The notes: generated from the sequence alone by a model not told the origin. A stretch of DNA of 64,000 nucleotides from Glycine soja (GCF_004193775.1 NC_041019.1:34038827-34102826); one strand, 5' to 3'. Shown: positions 11,797-23,701, numbered from the stretch's first letter. Numbers and translations are program-made.

Positions 11797-12906
11797 AGTT
11801 GGATGAATGCAAGTCGCATAAGCCTCGCATATGAGGAAGGCGTTGAACAGTTCTTGGAATTTGCCTCTGAAAGAAGTCGACCGGATGAGGATGGAAAATA
11901 TTTTTGTCCTTGTATAAACTATTTGAACGGGAGATGACAAGTACTCGATGACATACGAAAACATCTACTGTGTGATGGGATTAAGAAGAATTCTACAACA
12001 TGGATATGGCATGGTGAATTGACAAACATGCAGAGGGAGTCACATTCTAAATCGGTTTATGTAGAAATGGGAGATCGCTATGAGGAAATGATATGTGATC
12101 TTGGACAAGAGTCTTTTCAGCAAGCACATGCCTCTATGTATGATACATTGCAAAGTGATTCAAAGAAGCCTCTGTATCCAGGGACAAGAAGTATTTGACT
12201 TTGTTGTCAGTGATATTAAGTCTGGTTAATGTTAAGGCCAAATATGAGTGGAGTGACAAAAGCTTCAGTTCACTGCTTCAAATAGTGCAGCATATGCTTC
12301 TAGAGGAAAACACATTGCCAAAAAGTTACTATCAGGTGAAGAAGATACTGTGTCCGATGGGTATGGAGTATCAGAAAATTCATGCATGCCCAAATGATTG
12401 CATACTGTATAGACATGAGTTTGAAGAAATGCAGAAATACCCCAAGTGTGGGGTATCACAATACAAAGTGAAGGATGAAGACAAGTGTAACAGTGATGAA
12501 AATACCTAGAAAGGCCCCCTAATGAAGGTGTTATGGTAATGTAGATGACGCAAAAGATTCTACATGGCATGCAAATGGTAGAAATTGCGATGGAATGCTC
12601 AGCCATCTAGCCGATTCCTCTTAGTGGAAGAAGATTAATAGTCTATATTCGGATTTTGGCAAAGAGGCAAGAAAGCTTAGGCTCAGACTTACCATTGATG
12701 GAATGAATCTCTATGATAGTTTAAGCACTTCACATAGTTCGTGGCCTATTTTGCTAGTTATTTACAACTTGCCTCCTTGGTTGTGCATGAAGTGAAAATG
12801 CATGATGTTATCTATGATGATATCAGACCTAAGACAACCAGAAAATGACATTGATGTTTATTTTAGTCTCTTGATTAAAGACTTGGCAAAGTTGTGGGAT
12901 GAGGGG
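11797..12906 (+). pseudogene. TNP2-type transposase, 5' block
   Basis: The sequence starts in the transposase-associated domain (SWMNASRISLAYEEGVEQFL, then the zinc-ligand-like GKYFCPC) and runs into the conserved TNP2 region, including LCPMGMEYQKIHACPNDCIL at about 12350. The longest clean frame is 12195-12509. In-frame stops near 11937 and 12197 and a stop at 12507 show decay. These proteins bind and cut CACTA ends in the nucleus. The frame continues at 23046 after the Ogre-like insertion. Confidence 0.85.
12902..12906. repeat. Target-site duplication AGGGG (mate at 23041-23045)
   Basis: AGGGG directly precedes TGTCACAACC and directly follows GGGTATGACA. Removing one copy and the insertion restores the transposase frame, which proves the insertion boundaries. 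Confidence 0.9.
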
Positions 12907-13403
12907 TGTCACAACCTACCCTTCGGCGGGAGGGCGACGCGAGACTCACGAGTGCGTCTTCTAAGGGAGGAAAATGTGTGAAGTCGCCACCAACGTTTAT
13001 TCGAGGAAAACGTCGGAAAAATCGGAAAGGCGTGGTCTACAAACTTTAAGTGTGAAAGGTTCGGGAGTTGTATTTACGCACAGGGAAGGTATTAGCACCC
13101 CACGTGTCCGTCACAAGGGACGACAACCTTTAATCAAGTGTGCAAATATGACTTCAATTTGTTTTATTTTCCCTTTTACATTTTTATGTCTTTTTATGCC
13201 TTTTGTATTTTTTATCTTTTTGTGGTCGACAATGGTGTTTCCTTTGCTCCGACATATTCCTCAATTGTGATAAGGAAATCAGACCTACATAGTTCTTTGA
13301 GAACTAAACGTTGGTTAAATTGTTTTTATCCTTTTTTGCAAGATATATTTTTATTGAATGAATGGTCATTTAAGGCGTTGGACCATTAAATGATCTTTTG
13401 ATT

Positions 13404-13610
13404 TTGAAAGGAGAGAAACGTTAAGGTGTTGGACCATTAACGATCTCTTGTTTTTTTTTTTGAAAGGAGAGAAACGTTAAGGTGTTGGACAATTAACGAT
13501 CTCTTGTTTTTGAAAGGAGAGGAATGTTAAGGCGTTGGACCATTAACGATCTCTTGTTTTTGAAAGGAGAGGAACATTGAGGCGTTGGACCATTAACGAT
13601 CTCTTGGGGT
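13404..13610. repeat. ~53-bp tandem repeat in the LTR, about 4 units
   Basis: The unit is TGAAAGGAGAGAAACGTTAA plus GGTGTTGGACCATTAACGAT and CTCTTG. Units start near 13404, 13463, 13513 and 13560 and differ by single bases and poly(T) length. A weaker form of the motif (CGTTGGACCATTAAATGATC) occurs upstream near 13377. Confidence 0.8.
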
Positions 13611-14437
13611 GGTCGACAAAAGTGGGGCTTTTGCTCCAACGTATCCTCAATGAGGAACTCAGACCTACGTAGTTCTTGCAAAGGCGGTAAAGTTACATGT
13701 TGATTTTATGCTTTTGAATGGTCCATGTTAACCGATAAAAGCAAAGAGGACCTTTTAAGGCGTTGGACCTTAAAACGGTTTTTTTAGTGATTTTTGCGGA
13801 CAAAGCTTGATTTGTGAGTTGATTTTAGCCTTAGTTTCACTTTGGTTATTAGTCAATTGATCCAAGGAAACTTCCAAAGAAAAACATCCGATTGATTTTT
13901 TTGATTATTTTATTCAAAGATATTTTGATTATTTTATTATTATTTTTCAAGATATTTTGATTATTTTATTATTATTATTTTTTTTTTGTTTAACCGAGGT
14001 TACAACGTGAACGATCGGTTCGATTTTGTTTTAACAGTGATTAAACGAGATTACAACACAAATGATCGGTTGAAATTCATTTTATCATTTATTAAGTGAG
14101 AAAATGGCTTAAATAAACGGTTAAAGCATGTAAGAAACGAAAGAAAAGAAAATCAAAAATGAACGAAATGAAGATGAAAGCTAAAAAAACAAGAAATGAA
14201 TTGAAAGTCTCGGATTCGAAAACTTACTCGTTGAAGAACAAAGAACGAATGAAGAACGGATGAAGAACGGTGAAGAACAACGGAAAACCTTCAAGGTTTG
14301 TCTCACGGAAACATCTCGGAAGCGTTACGGAAGCCCCTCGGCTTGGATTTTCTTCACGGAAACAATTTTTTTCACCAAAAACAGCTAAAATGCATAGTCA
14401 GGGGGGTTAGGGATCCTTAGAACAACCCCCTTTTGCC

Positions 14438-14446
14438 TATTTATAG
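14438..14446 (-). promoter_or_regulatory. LTR TATA box, distal copy
   Basis: TATAAATAG is on the minus strand. It is equivalent to the TATA box at 47783 of the plus-strand relative. Confidence 0.6.
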
Positions 14447-14690
14447 GAAAAAGAGGGAGGAGGTTGCCGCCTAGCTCGCCCAGGCGAGCTGGGTTGCTTC
14501 CTCCAGAAGCAATCTTGCTTCAAAAATACTCTGGAAGGCCCAAATTCAAAATTTCAAAATTGTTATTTGCACCCCTCATTTTGATAAGTTCACCCCCTTC
14601 TTTCATAATTTACGGAAAAGTTACGGAAGCATATAGGACTTGATTTTCTTCTTTTGTTCTCTTTCCTCTCACCCATATTAAGTGAAATAT

Positions 14691-14700
14691 GCTTATATAG
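14691..14700 (-). promoter_or_regulatory. LTR TATA box, second copy
   Basis: CTATATAAGC on the minus strand lies in the second copy of the duplicated block, ~255 bp from the first TATA box. Confidence 0.5.
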
Positions 14701-15211
14701 GGTTATGGGAATTTTACGGAAGCATTACGGGAGTCCCGAAATCCCCAGAAGCCATTTTTTAACACAACGGGGGAGGTGGTTGCCGCCCAGCTCACCCAGG
14801 CGAGCTAGGTTGCTTCCACCTTAAGCAAGGAAATGCCCAGAATCCTCTTGAAGGGCCCAAATTTGAAAATTGCTATTTGCACCCCCTTTTTACTAATACA
14901 CCCCCTTTTGCTTTTTTTGCTGATTCTTTTTCCGTAACGTTACGGAACTTTACAGATTACGTAACGATACTTGTTTTCTTTATGAAATGTCGCGAAACCT
15001 TACGGATTGCGCAACAATCCCTTCTTTGACTTCTGGAATGTTGCGGAACTTTACGGATTGCGCAACAATGTTTCCTTTCGACTTCCGGCATGTCGCGGAA
15101 CTTCACAGATTGCCTAACGATGCTTGTCAAGTTCCTCGAAGCGGTCATGCGTAGGTCGCATCCCAACAAATAGATGGTCCCCGGACGAAATTAGGGTATG
15201 ACAGTTGCCCC

Positions 15212-15252
15212 TCTTTACTTGTCTTTTATTGGAGATAAAAGGGAAGTAAAGA
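15212..15252 (-). other. Polypurine tract within a conserved hairpin
   Basis: Read on the minus strand, the PPT AAGTAAAGAGGGGCAAC abuts the LTR start. TCTTTACTT and AAGTAAAGA form a 9-bp stem, with an inner TTTTAT/ATAAAA pairing. The same arrangement is kept at 63072-63112. Confidence 0.75.
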
Positions 15253-15392
15253 TAAGACACTAATTTCGTTCGAGCGGAACATCATTCAGTTGGTCAATCT
15301 CCCCGCCAGCAGAACCTGCAAAATTTTTGAAAATGATCAGTACCGAACGACCAACATCATCCTGATACTTCTGAATTCGTTCCTCTCGGTCG

Positions 15393-16470
15393 ACGAAAGG
15401 CGCAGATGACCATAAGGTATCTCCGCATGTCATTGGGCTTCCCGCCTCTGGATGACAAAAGGTGCAAAATGACCATAATTTGTCTCTGCGCGCCATCGGA
15501 CTCAATCGTCTCCGGATGGCGAAAAGGTGCGGAATGACCATAATTTGTCTCCGCATGTCATCGGACTTGCCGCCTCTGGATGACAAAAGGTGCAGAATGA
15601 CCATAATTTGTCTCTGCATGTCATCGGACTCGATCGTCTCTAGATGGCAAAAAGGTGTGTGAAATGACCATAATTTGTCTTTGCATGTCATCGGGCTCGC
15701 CGCCTCTGGATGACAAAAAGGCGTAGAATGACCATAATTTGTCTCTAAGTGCCATCAGACACGATCGTATCTGGATGACAAAAGGTGTGTGGAATGACCA
15801 TAATTTGTCTCCGCATGTCATCGAGCTCACCGCCTCTGGATGACAAAAGGTGCAAAATGACCATAATTTGTCTCTGCGCGCCATCGGACTCAATCGTTTC
15901 CGGATGGCGAAAAGGTGCGGAATGACCATAATTTGTCTCCGCATGTCATCGGACTTGCCGCCTCTGGATGACAAAAGGTGCAGAATGACCATAATTTTTC
16001 TCTGCATGTCATCGGACTCGATCGTCTCTAGATGGGAAAAAGGTGTGCGGAATGACCATAATTTGTCTTTGCATGTCATCGGGCTCGCCGCCTCTGGATG
16101 ACAAAAGGCGCAGAATGACCATAATTTGTCTCTGTGTGCCATCAGACACGATCGTCTTCGGATGGCGAAAAGGTGTGGGAATGACCATAATTTGTCTCTG
16201 CATGTCATCAGGCTCGCTGCCTCTAGATGACAAAAGGCACAAAATGATCATAATTTGTCTCTGCGTGCCATCGGACTCGATCGTCTTCGGATGGCGAAAA
16301 GGTGTGCGGAATGACCATAATTTGTCTCCGCATGTCATCGGGCTCGCTGCCTCTGGATGACAAAAGGCGCAGAATGACCATAATTTGTCTCTGCGTGCCA
16401 TCGGACTCGATCGTCTCCGGATGGCGAAAAGGTGCGGAATGACCATAATTTGTCTTCGCATGTCACATGA
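15393..16470 (-). repeat. ~64/128-bp double-hairpin tandem array (minus element)
   Basis: About 17 half-units of ~64 bp alternate in two forms. Each holds a stem GCAGA/TCTGC or GCGGA/TCCGC around ATGACCATAATTTGTC, and a second stem TGTCATC/GATGACA or GCCATC/GATGGC. A higher-order period of ~388 bp is visible (15462 onward repeats at 15850). Open frames across it on both strands are by-products of the repeat. It corresponds to the array at 61484-62546. Confidence 0.9.
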
Positions 16471-17945
16471 CCTCAAGGTTAGTATGACAGAGATTGTGGG
16501 GCGGCTGACAAAAGTGAGGCTCTTGCTCCTACGTATCCTCAATGAGGAACTCAGATCTACGTAGTTCTGGATAACTGTGAGACTAAAATAGTCTCGGTGT
16601 TCTCTTCACTAAAATGCGAACATGCTTTAGTAAAGAGACAAAACTTCCAACTAATTAGAGCAGCATATGCTTTTTTGGATGAAAAACAATGTGTCTACTG
16701 GGGAAGGAGAGTATGCTGATGAAATTTTCTCATAACCATAAATGAGATTTTGGATGTCAACATTTCGTTTCTAAATGACCATTTAAAGGAAACACTGGGT
16801 TCAACAAAAATAAAATAAAATCACTCAAAGTGTATCAATCTCACACAGGTAAGTGTTTCATCCTAATTCCGAACCATAGATATGTCATGACTTGATTTTG
16901 AAAATCATTTCCTATCAAATCAAAGATTACATGTGTGATCATGGATCAATAGGACTTTTCCTCGGGAATATATTTTTTTTTTGTGGGAAATTTGGCTTTG
17001 AGTGTTTTTGGCCCTTTTCCTTTTCTGTTTTTGTTTAGTGTGAGGTGAACAAGCCACCAACGCACAGGATTTTGGTTGGCAATCAAAGGGAGAGGACCAC
17101 TTTAGGTCATGGTTTCCTTTCTTTTCTTGTTTGTTTACTTGGTGACAATTCTGTTTTGTTCAGATGTTGTCTGGTCCAAAGACCTTTCTGCATATTTCTT
17201 CTGTTTTCTTCCGATCCTTGATCGGGAATTTTCTTTCTTTCGTGTTCTTGCTTTCTCTCACTCTTTGATTGGGAATTTTCTTCTTTTGCTTTCTTTTTTT
17301 TTTTTGTTTTCTTCCGGGGGCAAGGATTGACATTCTCACCCTGGGTCAAGGTTTATGGTAAGTTGGGATTTTGGCCAAGGCTTGTAGAAAGGCTGGACAT
17401 GATAGGTCAGGTTTTGGCCAGCGGTTTGGGGGTAAAGGGGATGTCCCACATTATTTCCATGATACACATGCAACAATGATGATTAGGAAATTTTATGCAA
17501 AATTGGTCATGCATGCACCCATGCAGACACTCAAGCATCAAGTTTTTATGGTCATGTGACACTAGGGCTCAGGATTCATTTTCCCGATTTAAGTCAACCC
17601 AGTGTTTCCAAAATATGTTCTTTTATCAATTCATGCATTCATCTGAGTCCATTTTGGGCGTTTGGGAAAATTTTCACAGCATTCACCCTTCAGGTGTATT
17701 ACACACATTTTCTTTCAAAAACTGGTTATGATCAGTGAATTTTTTTCAAAGAAAAGCTGGAAGTTATCTCTTTTTAAAAGCATGTTGGTTTTTCAGCTAG
17801 AGAACTTATTTTTCTTTTTTTTTTGTTTGTTTGTTTTGTTTTTTTTTTCATGAGGTATTTTGCTACCTAAACATATGTATATTTTTGTGAGGTATTTTTG
17901 CTATGCATATCCAAGGTATCTTGCTACCTAAACATACATACATAT

Positions 17946-18009
<64 letters not shown>

Positions 18010-18144
18010 TGAGGCATGACTACCTTTTGAGCTTGTGCTTGTTTTATTTAAATTCCTAGGATCATGAGCAACTAGGTGTTTCCTACTATGATTTGAGAAA
18101 CAAAAGTGATCAAATAACAAGCAGAAATTTAAAAGGTACTAGGT
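16471..18144 (-). other. Non-coding spacer of the minus element
   Basis: The spacer corresponds in reverse to 59260-61480. It includes a copy of the TACGTAG module (16520-16572), a pyrimidine-rich stretch (17200-17320, matching the purine-rich repeats at 60200-60440) and a microsatellite near 17931-18005. No coding sequence was recognised. Confidence 0.6.
17931..18005. repeat. (CATA)n-(TA)n microsatellite
   Basis: About 30 bp of CATA repeats run into about 35 bp of TA repeats. Confidence 0.95.
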
Positions 18145-20410
18145 TGCCTCCTAGTAGCGCTTCTTTAATGTCTTGAGCTGGACGCGTGATAACTTGTCGG
18201 CCACGGACCTAGTACTTTGCTTACCTTTGGCTTTGGACTTGGTCGCCTATTGGTCGGCCATGTGTCATAGGCAACGCTCTAACCTTTTTGTGGATGAGCT
18301 GAGGTGAACTCTAGAGGTGGTGGCGGTGCGTCTGTTGCCCGCTGCCGACCATCCCCAGGCTGTTGTGGTGTATCGCCCTGTGCCTGCCTAGGGCATAGTA
18401 CTTCTTGATGAAAGCTCGGTTAGTAGGGGGCCTGATGACCTTGCTGGGGGCGACAAGCACTCTGTAGAACTGACAAAGACCCGTAATCAGAGCTGGAAAC
18501 CCCAAGACCCTGTTGGACTTCTTTGGGTCCACTGGGTGGTTGGACCTTGTGGCCTCAATAATCTTAAGAGGCATAGGCTTAGAATGCAGAAGAAGCAACA
18601 ACAATCAATTTAACAATGTTCTTTAAACATGCAAGACACAATTGATTGCACCAAAATAAATAAGATAAGGGAAGAGAGAATGCAAACACAATTTTATACT
18701 GGTTCGGCCACTTCCCGTGCCTACATCCAGTACTCAAGAAACCCACTTGAGATTTCCACTATCTTTGTAAATTCCTTTTACAAAGTCTGAACCACACAGG
18801 GATAACCCATCCCTTGTGTTCAGATGCTTTACAACAAGAGACTCACAGTCTCTTAACCAATCTCATTGAATAAGAAGAATGGAAGAAGAATTCTCTCTTC
18901 AAGAGAAGAATATTACAATGAAGATCCATGGATGAACTCTTAATGGATTTGCAAGTGTTTGCCCAAGAGTTCTTGAGAGAGCATTTGACAATGAAGTTCT
19001 CTTGGAATCTCTCTCATTTTCTTTTGAGAGGATAAGACATTTTGGACCAGCAAAACTCTCTCTATAATTCGTGCCCAAGTCACCTATTTATAGGCCTTTG
19101 ATGGCCATTCACAAATCTAATGAAAAGATGTGACTGTTGGCAGATTTTCTGAAAACTTTCCACTGGTAATCGATTACAATGTTTGTGTAATCGATTACAC
19201 AGTTATAATTTGAAGGGTTATGACTTTTGAATTTGAATTTCCAAAGTTCTGTTGCTGGTAATCGATTACAAACATATGGTAATCGATTACATGTTCAAAA
19301 TTCAAATTCAAAACCCTTTTCAACAGTTATTTCTCAACCCTGTCTTTTGGTAATCGATTACACTTCCTGGTAATCGATTACAGAGCCTTGCATGTCTTGA
19401 AAGCACTTTGTTTTAAGGCAAGGCTTGGTCTTTAGTGAATCTTGAAACAAGGCTTTGTTTGTTGAAGCAATCTTGAATTATTCTTGAAGCAAATGCTTAT
19501 CATTTGAAGCAGCCTTGTTAGATTCTTCTTTGACATCATCAAAATCATGTATACATACATTCACATTATCCCCCTTTTTGATGATGACAAACATGTGATT
19601 TCTTCTCGACACCATCAAAGCTTGCATGATTTACATCTCCCCCTTTCTCAAGCAAATTCTTCTTGATATCATCAAAATCTTCATGATTTACAGGTGTCTT
19701 GCGGGCACGATCCTTGCAAACAATAAATGACATCAAAAATCAGTTGAGAGAAGGGCATACTTACCTATGTCATAATGGCGTGACCTTGCTGGGGGGAACG
19801 GGCACCATGTAGGACTAACAGAGGCCCGTAACCAGAGCTGGGAACCCTAGGGCCCTGTTGGACTTCTCTGGGTCCACTGGGTGTCTTGTGGGCGTGATCC
19901 CTACAAATAGTGGATGGCATCAGAAATCAGTTAAGCCACGTGCATACTTACCTATGTCACGATGACATGACCTTGCTGGGGGGACGGGCATCCTGTAGGA
20001 CTGACAGAGGCCCGTAACTAGAGCTGGAAACCCCAGGGCCCTGTCGGACTCCTCCGAGTCCACTGGGTTCCTTGTGGTCGCGATCCCTACAACTAGTAGA
20101 TGGCATTAGAAATCAGTTGAACCATATGCATACTTACCTATGTCGGGACGACACTGACCAACTGATACATCCGTAGGGGGAGATCGGCATTACGGTCGTT
20201 GGGCAGAATGTTGCTAAGTAGCAACGTCATCCATATCTGTGTAAGAGTGGTCATGTTGGTGCGCATGATCCGCACTCGTCTCTTTGTAGCGGCACGGGTG
20301 AAATCTTGCCCCGGTATGCACAGTAGCTGCGCGATAGCCTCCTCCTCTGGTTGTGCTCGCACAGTTGGCACCCTCCAATATCAAGGGGTGGCCCAGGAAC
20401 TGATAAAAGG
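18145..20410 (-). pseudogene. Plant transposon-protein segment, broken, with tandem exon-like duplication
   Basis: On the minus strand, residues such as QPEEEAIAQLLCIPGQDFTR (20345-20286) and TNMTTLTQIWMTLLLSNILP resemble the putative plant transposon-protein domain often carried by gypsy-type elements; the family name is from recall. A ~186-bp module (conserved LISD and HPVDP(E/K)KSN motifs) is repeated about three times, at 20132, 19946 and 19760. A final copy (18481-18536 and on to 18311) is cut by a copia insertion. The equivalent in the plus element is 58310-59253. Function is unknown and the sequence is dead here. Confidence 0.55.
18537..19692 (-). mobile_element. Copia 3' LTR plus ~130 bp of internal sequence
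   Basis: On the minus strand the LTR runs from TGTGAATG (19565) to about GGTCCAACCA (18537). It carries three pairs of TAATCGATTAC (19166-19382) and the direct-repeat block ACAAGAGACTCACAGTCTCT. Beyond it are two PPT-like AAAGGGGGA tracts (19566-19582, 19637-19646). It interrupts the transposon-protein pseudogene between CTGGG and GGTGTC. A short GGTG repeats at both edges, but no clean 5-bp duplication is seen. Confidence 0.65.
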
Positions 20411-20497
20411 AAACTACTGACCCCTTAATCGGGAGTGCAAGTCTCGGTTAAGCATTTAAGGGCAGAGGACCTTAACTTCTATTAAGGTGTGAATATG

Positions 20498-21720
20498 GAG
20501 CCCACTGAAAGTGAGGACGCGTAGCCCTCTAAAGGCGAGGGCGTACAGCCCTCTAAAGGCGAGGACGTGTAGTCCTCTCAATGGGAGGACGTATAGTCTT
20601 CTGATGGCGAGGACGTGTAGTCCTCTCAACGCGAGGACGTGTAGTCCTCTGAAGGTGAGGGCGAGCAGCCCTCTAAAGACGAGGACGTGTAGTCCTCTGA
20701 AGGTGAGGGCGTGCAGCCCTCTGAAGGCGAGGACGTGTGGTCCTCAAAAGGTGAGGGCGTGTAGCCCTACGAAGGCGAGGACGTGCAGTCCTCTAAAGGT
20801 GAGGGCGTGTAGCCCTACGAAGGCGAGGACGTGCAGTCCTCTGATGGCGAGGGCGTGTAGCCCTCTAAAGGCAAGGAAGTGTTGTCCTCTGAAGGCGAGG
20901 ACGTGTAGTCCTCTGATGGCGAGGGCGTGTAACCCTCTAAAGGCGAGAACGTGTAGTCCTCTGAAGGTGAGGGTGTGTAGCCCTACGAAGGTGAGGACGT
21001 GTAGTCCTCTAAAGGCGAGAGCGTGCAGCCCTCTAAAGGCGAGGAAGTGTTGTCCTCTGAAGGCGAGGACATGTAGTCCTCTGATGGCGAGGGCATGTAG
21101 CTCTCTAAAGGCGAGGATGTGTAGTCCTCTGAAGGTGAGGGCGTGTAGCCCTACTAAGGCAAGGGCGTGTAGCCCTCTGAAGGCGAGGGCGTGCAGCCCT
21201 CTGAAGGCGAGGACGTCTAGTCCTCTGAAGGCGAGGACGTCTAGTCCTCTGAAGGCGTGGACGTCTAGTCCTCTGAAGGCGAGGAAGTCTAGTCCTCTAA
21301 ATGTGAGGGCGTGCAGCTCTCTGATGATGAGGACGTGTAGCCCTCTAAAGGTGAGGGTGTGTAGCCCTCTAAAGGCGAGAACATGTAGTCCTCTGAAGGT
21401 GAGGACGTGCAGTCCTCTGAAGGCGAGGGCATGTAGCCCTCCGAAGGTGAGGACGTGTAGTCCTCTGAAGGTGAGGACATGTAGTCCTTTGATGGCGAGG
21501 ACGTGTAGTCATCTGAAGGTGAGGGCGTGCAACCCTCTGATGGCGAGGATGTGTAGTCCTCTAAGGGCGAGGACGTGTAGTCCTCTAAAGGTGAGGACGT
21601 ATAGTCCTCTAAAGGTGAGGGCGTGAAGCCCTCTGAAGGTGAGTACGTGTAGCCCTCTTAAGGTAAGGACATGTAGTCCTCTGAAGGCGAGGGCGTGCAG
21701 CCCTCTAAGGGTGAGGGTAC
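20498..21720 (-). repeat. 24-bp hairpin tandem array, about 50 units (minus element)
   Basis: The unit is GAGGAC-GTGTA-GTCCTC-TGAAGGC or GAGGGC-GTGCA-GCCCTC-TGAAGGC. Each unit forms a 6-bp stem with a 5-base loop. The A/T and G/C versions of the variable base pair change together in most units. The period is divisible by 3, so a 371-codon frame runs through it on the plus strand (8-residue repeat CSPLKART); it is not considered a gene. It matches 56654-58250. Confidence 0.9.
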
Positions 21721-22459
21721 TAGTACCCAAGGGTCCACCCTTATAAGAAAGCAAGAGATTGACTCATCGAGAGGGCCGGTCATCCCAAATTCAAAAGATT
21801 GGACATTAGATGTAGGAAATCTATGCAGTTAACATGATTTTTAGGGATGCAGATGCATGCAACCTTTGTCATGAAATTTGGTAAATGCGGAATTCATATA
21901 AAACAATGCAATGCAATGGAAAGTTGTACAATGTTCATGACATTCTTTCCCTATTTTGTGATTTTGATTTTGATTTAATTTTTTTTGGAAAACACAGATT
22001 GACTGTTCTTTTGAAAGAGGTGATAATTCATGCAACCTTATCCTATCTTTTGCAAATCTCTCCGGGAACTCCCTCAGAGTGTATGTTCTGTTTGATTTAG
22101 TCACTTGACCATTTTGGAGTGACGGCAATGGAGTTGTTTGATGTTTAATCAATCCATTGAAATTCCAGGGTTTGTCCCCCCCCCCCCTTTTTTTTGTTTA
22201 AAAACAACGACGGGTGAGAACTTTTGATCTGCCCCTATGTTCACTTGAGGCTCATGCACGATGCCCCTCATTGCCCCAGTGTGAGGCTTTGAGGTAGCAA
22301 TTGTTATCTTTCGTCATGACCTTGTAGCTGGGAACCTATTGGGTGAGAACTTCTGATCTGCCCCTAGGTTCACTTGAGGTTCATGCACGATGCCCCTCAT
22401 TGCCCCAGTGTAAGGCTTTGAGGTACCAATCGTTGTCCTTCATCATGACTTTGTAGTAG
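21721..22459 (-). repeat. Spacer with a ~115-bp tandem pair
   Basis: A perfect palindrome GGGTACTAGTACCC (21715-21728) ends the array. From 22212 to 22459 a ~115-bp unit containing GATGCCCCTCATTGCCCCAG occurs twice, as at 55930-56170. No coding sequence was recognised. Confidence 0.7.
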
Positions 22460-23040
22460 GGAAGCCTTACGGAAGCATATAGGACATGATTTTCTTCTTT
22501 TTTTCTCTTCCCTCTCACCCATATTATGCGAAATATGCTTATTTAGGGTTATGGGATTTTTACGGGAGTCTCGGAAGCCCCAGAAGCCATTTTTTAACAA
22601 AACGGGGGAGGTTGTTGCCGCCCAGCTCGCCCAGGTGATCTAGGTTGCTTCCACCTTAAGCAAGGAAATTCCCAGAATCCTCTAGAAGGGCCAAGATTTG
22701 AAAATTTCTATTTGCACCTGCCCATTTTACTAAATACACCCCCTTTTGCTTTTTTTGCTGATTCTTTTTTCGTAACGTTACGGAACTTTACGGATTACGT
22801 AATGATACTTGTTTTCTTTCTGAAATGTCGCGAAACCTTACAGATTGCACAACAATCCCTTCTTTGACTCTGGAATGTTGCAGAACTTTATGGATCGTGC
22901 AACAATGTTTCCTTTCGACTTCCGGCATGTCGCGGAACTTCGCAGATTGCCTAACGATGGGTGCCAAGTTCCTCCAAGCAGTCATGCGAAGGTCGCATCC
23001 CAGCAAACAGATGGTCCCCGGACAAAATTAGGGTATGACA
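22460..23040 (-). mobile_element. 5' LTR remnant of the minus element
   Basis: It aligns with 14622-15203, the first ~580 bp of the LTR in element orientation. The rest of the LTR, the PBS, ORF1 and gag are deleted. The intact edge with AGGGG at 23041 shows that the loss happened after insertion or was already in the copied RNA. Confidence 0.75.
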
Positions 23041-23045
23041 AGGGG

Positions 23046-23701
23046 GTCGCCATGTTTGATGGGTATCAAAATGAGACATTCAAGTTGCGTGCAATGCTAT
23101 TTTGTACCATTAATGTCTTTCCAACATACGAGAATTTGAGTGGATACAATGTTAAGGGAAATTGTGCATGCCTTATTTGTGAAGAAAACACAAGCTACGT
23201 ACAACTGAAACATGGAAGAAAAATAGAATACACTAGGCATCGACGACGTCTTCGAAAACCTTATCACCCTTACTGGAGATTGAAAAAAGCTTTTAATGGA
23301 AGACAAGAGCATGAAAGTGCGCTAAAACCATTAACTGGTCAATAGGTTCTTGAGCGGGTTGAGAACATCAATACTATTTTTGGAAAGACCTAAGAGAAGG
23401 ATAAAAGTAAAACTTGCATATGGAAGAAAAGGTCCATATTGTTTGATCTTCCATACGGGTATGATTTAGATGTTAGACATTGTATTGATGTTATGCATGT
23501 GGAGAAAAATGTGTGTGATAGTGTCATCGACACACTTCTTAACATTCAAGGCAAGACAAAGGATGGTTTGAATACTCATCAAGATCTAGCTGAGATAGGT
23601 ATACGAGACCAATTACATCTAAGGTTTAATGGTAAGAAAATATACTTGCCTCTAGCTTGTCATACTTTGTCCAAAAAGAAAAAGATACGTTTTTGTCAGT
23701 G
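23046..23701 (+). pseudogene. TNP2-type transposase, middle block
   Basis: This block continues the frame from 12906 across the AGGGG duplication (conserved FDGYQNETFKLRAMLFCTIN). It runs on to DVRHCIDVMHVEKNVCDSVI at 23470-23530, a conserved TNP2 core with an H-V-E-K-N motif. A stop at 23343 and other stops break it. It is interrupted at 23702 by the Ogre-like solo LTR. Confidence 0.85.

Larger units (their letters stand above)
12907..15203 (-). mobile_element. 3' LTR of the minus-strand Ogre-like element
   Basis: At 2297 bp it is longer than the 1653-bp relative at 47283. Part of the extra length comes from a ~312-bp promoter-block duplication (14456-14905), which gives two TATA boxes, and from a ~53-bp tandem repeat (13404-13610). 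The ends are TGTCATACCC (15203, minus strand) and GGTTGTGACA (12907). Confidence 0.85.
12907..23040 (-). mobile_element. Ogre-like non-autonomous LTR retrotransposon, 10.1 kb
   Basis: The element is bounded by TGTC...GACA and a perfect 5-bp duplication. It lies on the minus strand: the PPT is at 15204-15220, next to the complete 3' LTR (12907-15203), and a 5' LTR remnant is at 22460-23040. The PBS, ORF1 and gag present in the plus-strand relative (47283 onward) are deleted. The remaining modules match that relative in the same order: ~115-bp repeats, 24-bp array, transposon-protein pseudogene, spacers and 127-bp array. No reverse transcriptase or integrase is visible. Confidence 0.85.

Noticed and set aside
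10053..11819. Intact 588-residue gene starting at ATG 11819
   Set aside because: The first eight residues come from CACTA sequence beyond the junction at 11796. The rest is the 3' end of a chromovirus polyprotein.
15393..16470. CRISPR-like array of repeats and spacers
   Set aside because: The unit is repeated along its whole length without unique spacers, and the setting is plant retrotransposon DNA.
18537..19692. Clean solo LTR with target duplication
   Set aside because: Polypurine tracts of the internal region lie beyond the LTR start at 19565 and no 5-bp duplication fits. It is a truncated element and not a solo LTR.
20511..21626. A 371-codon open frame with an 8-residue repeat (CSPLKART)
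   Set aside because: It runs antisense to the element through a 24-bp repeat. The period is a multiple of three, so absence of a stop in one unit keeps the whole frame open. The matching array at 56654-58250 does not keep it.
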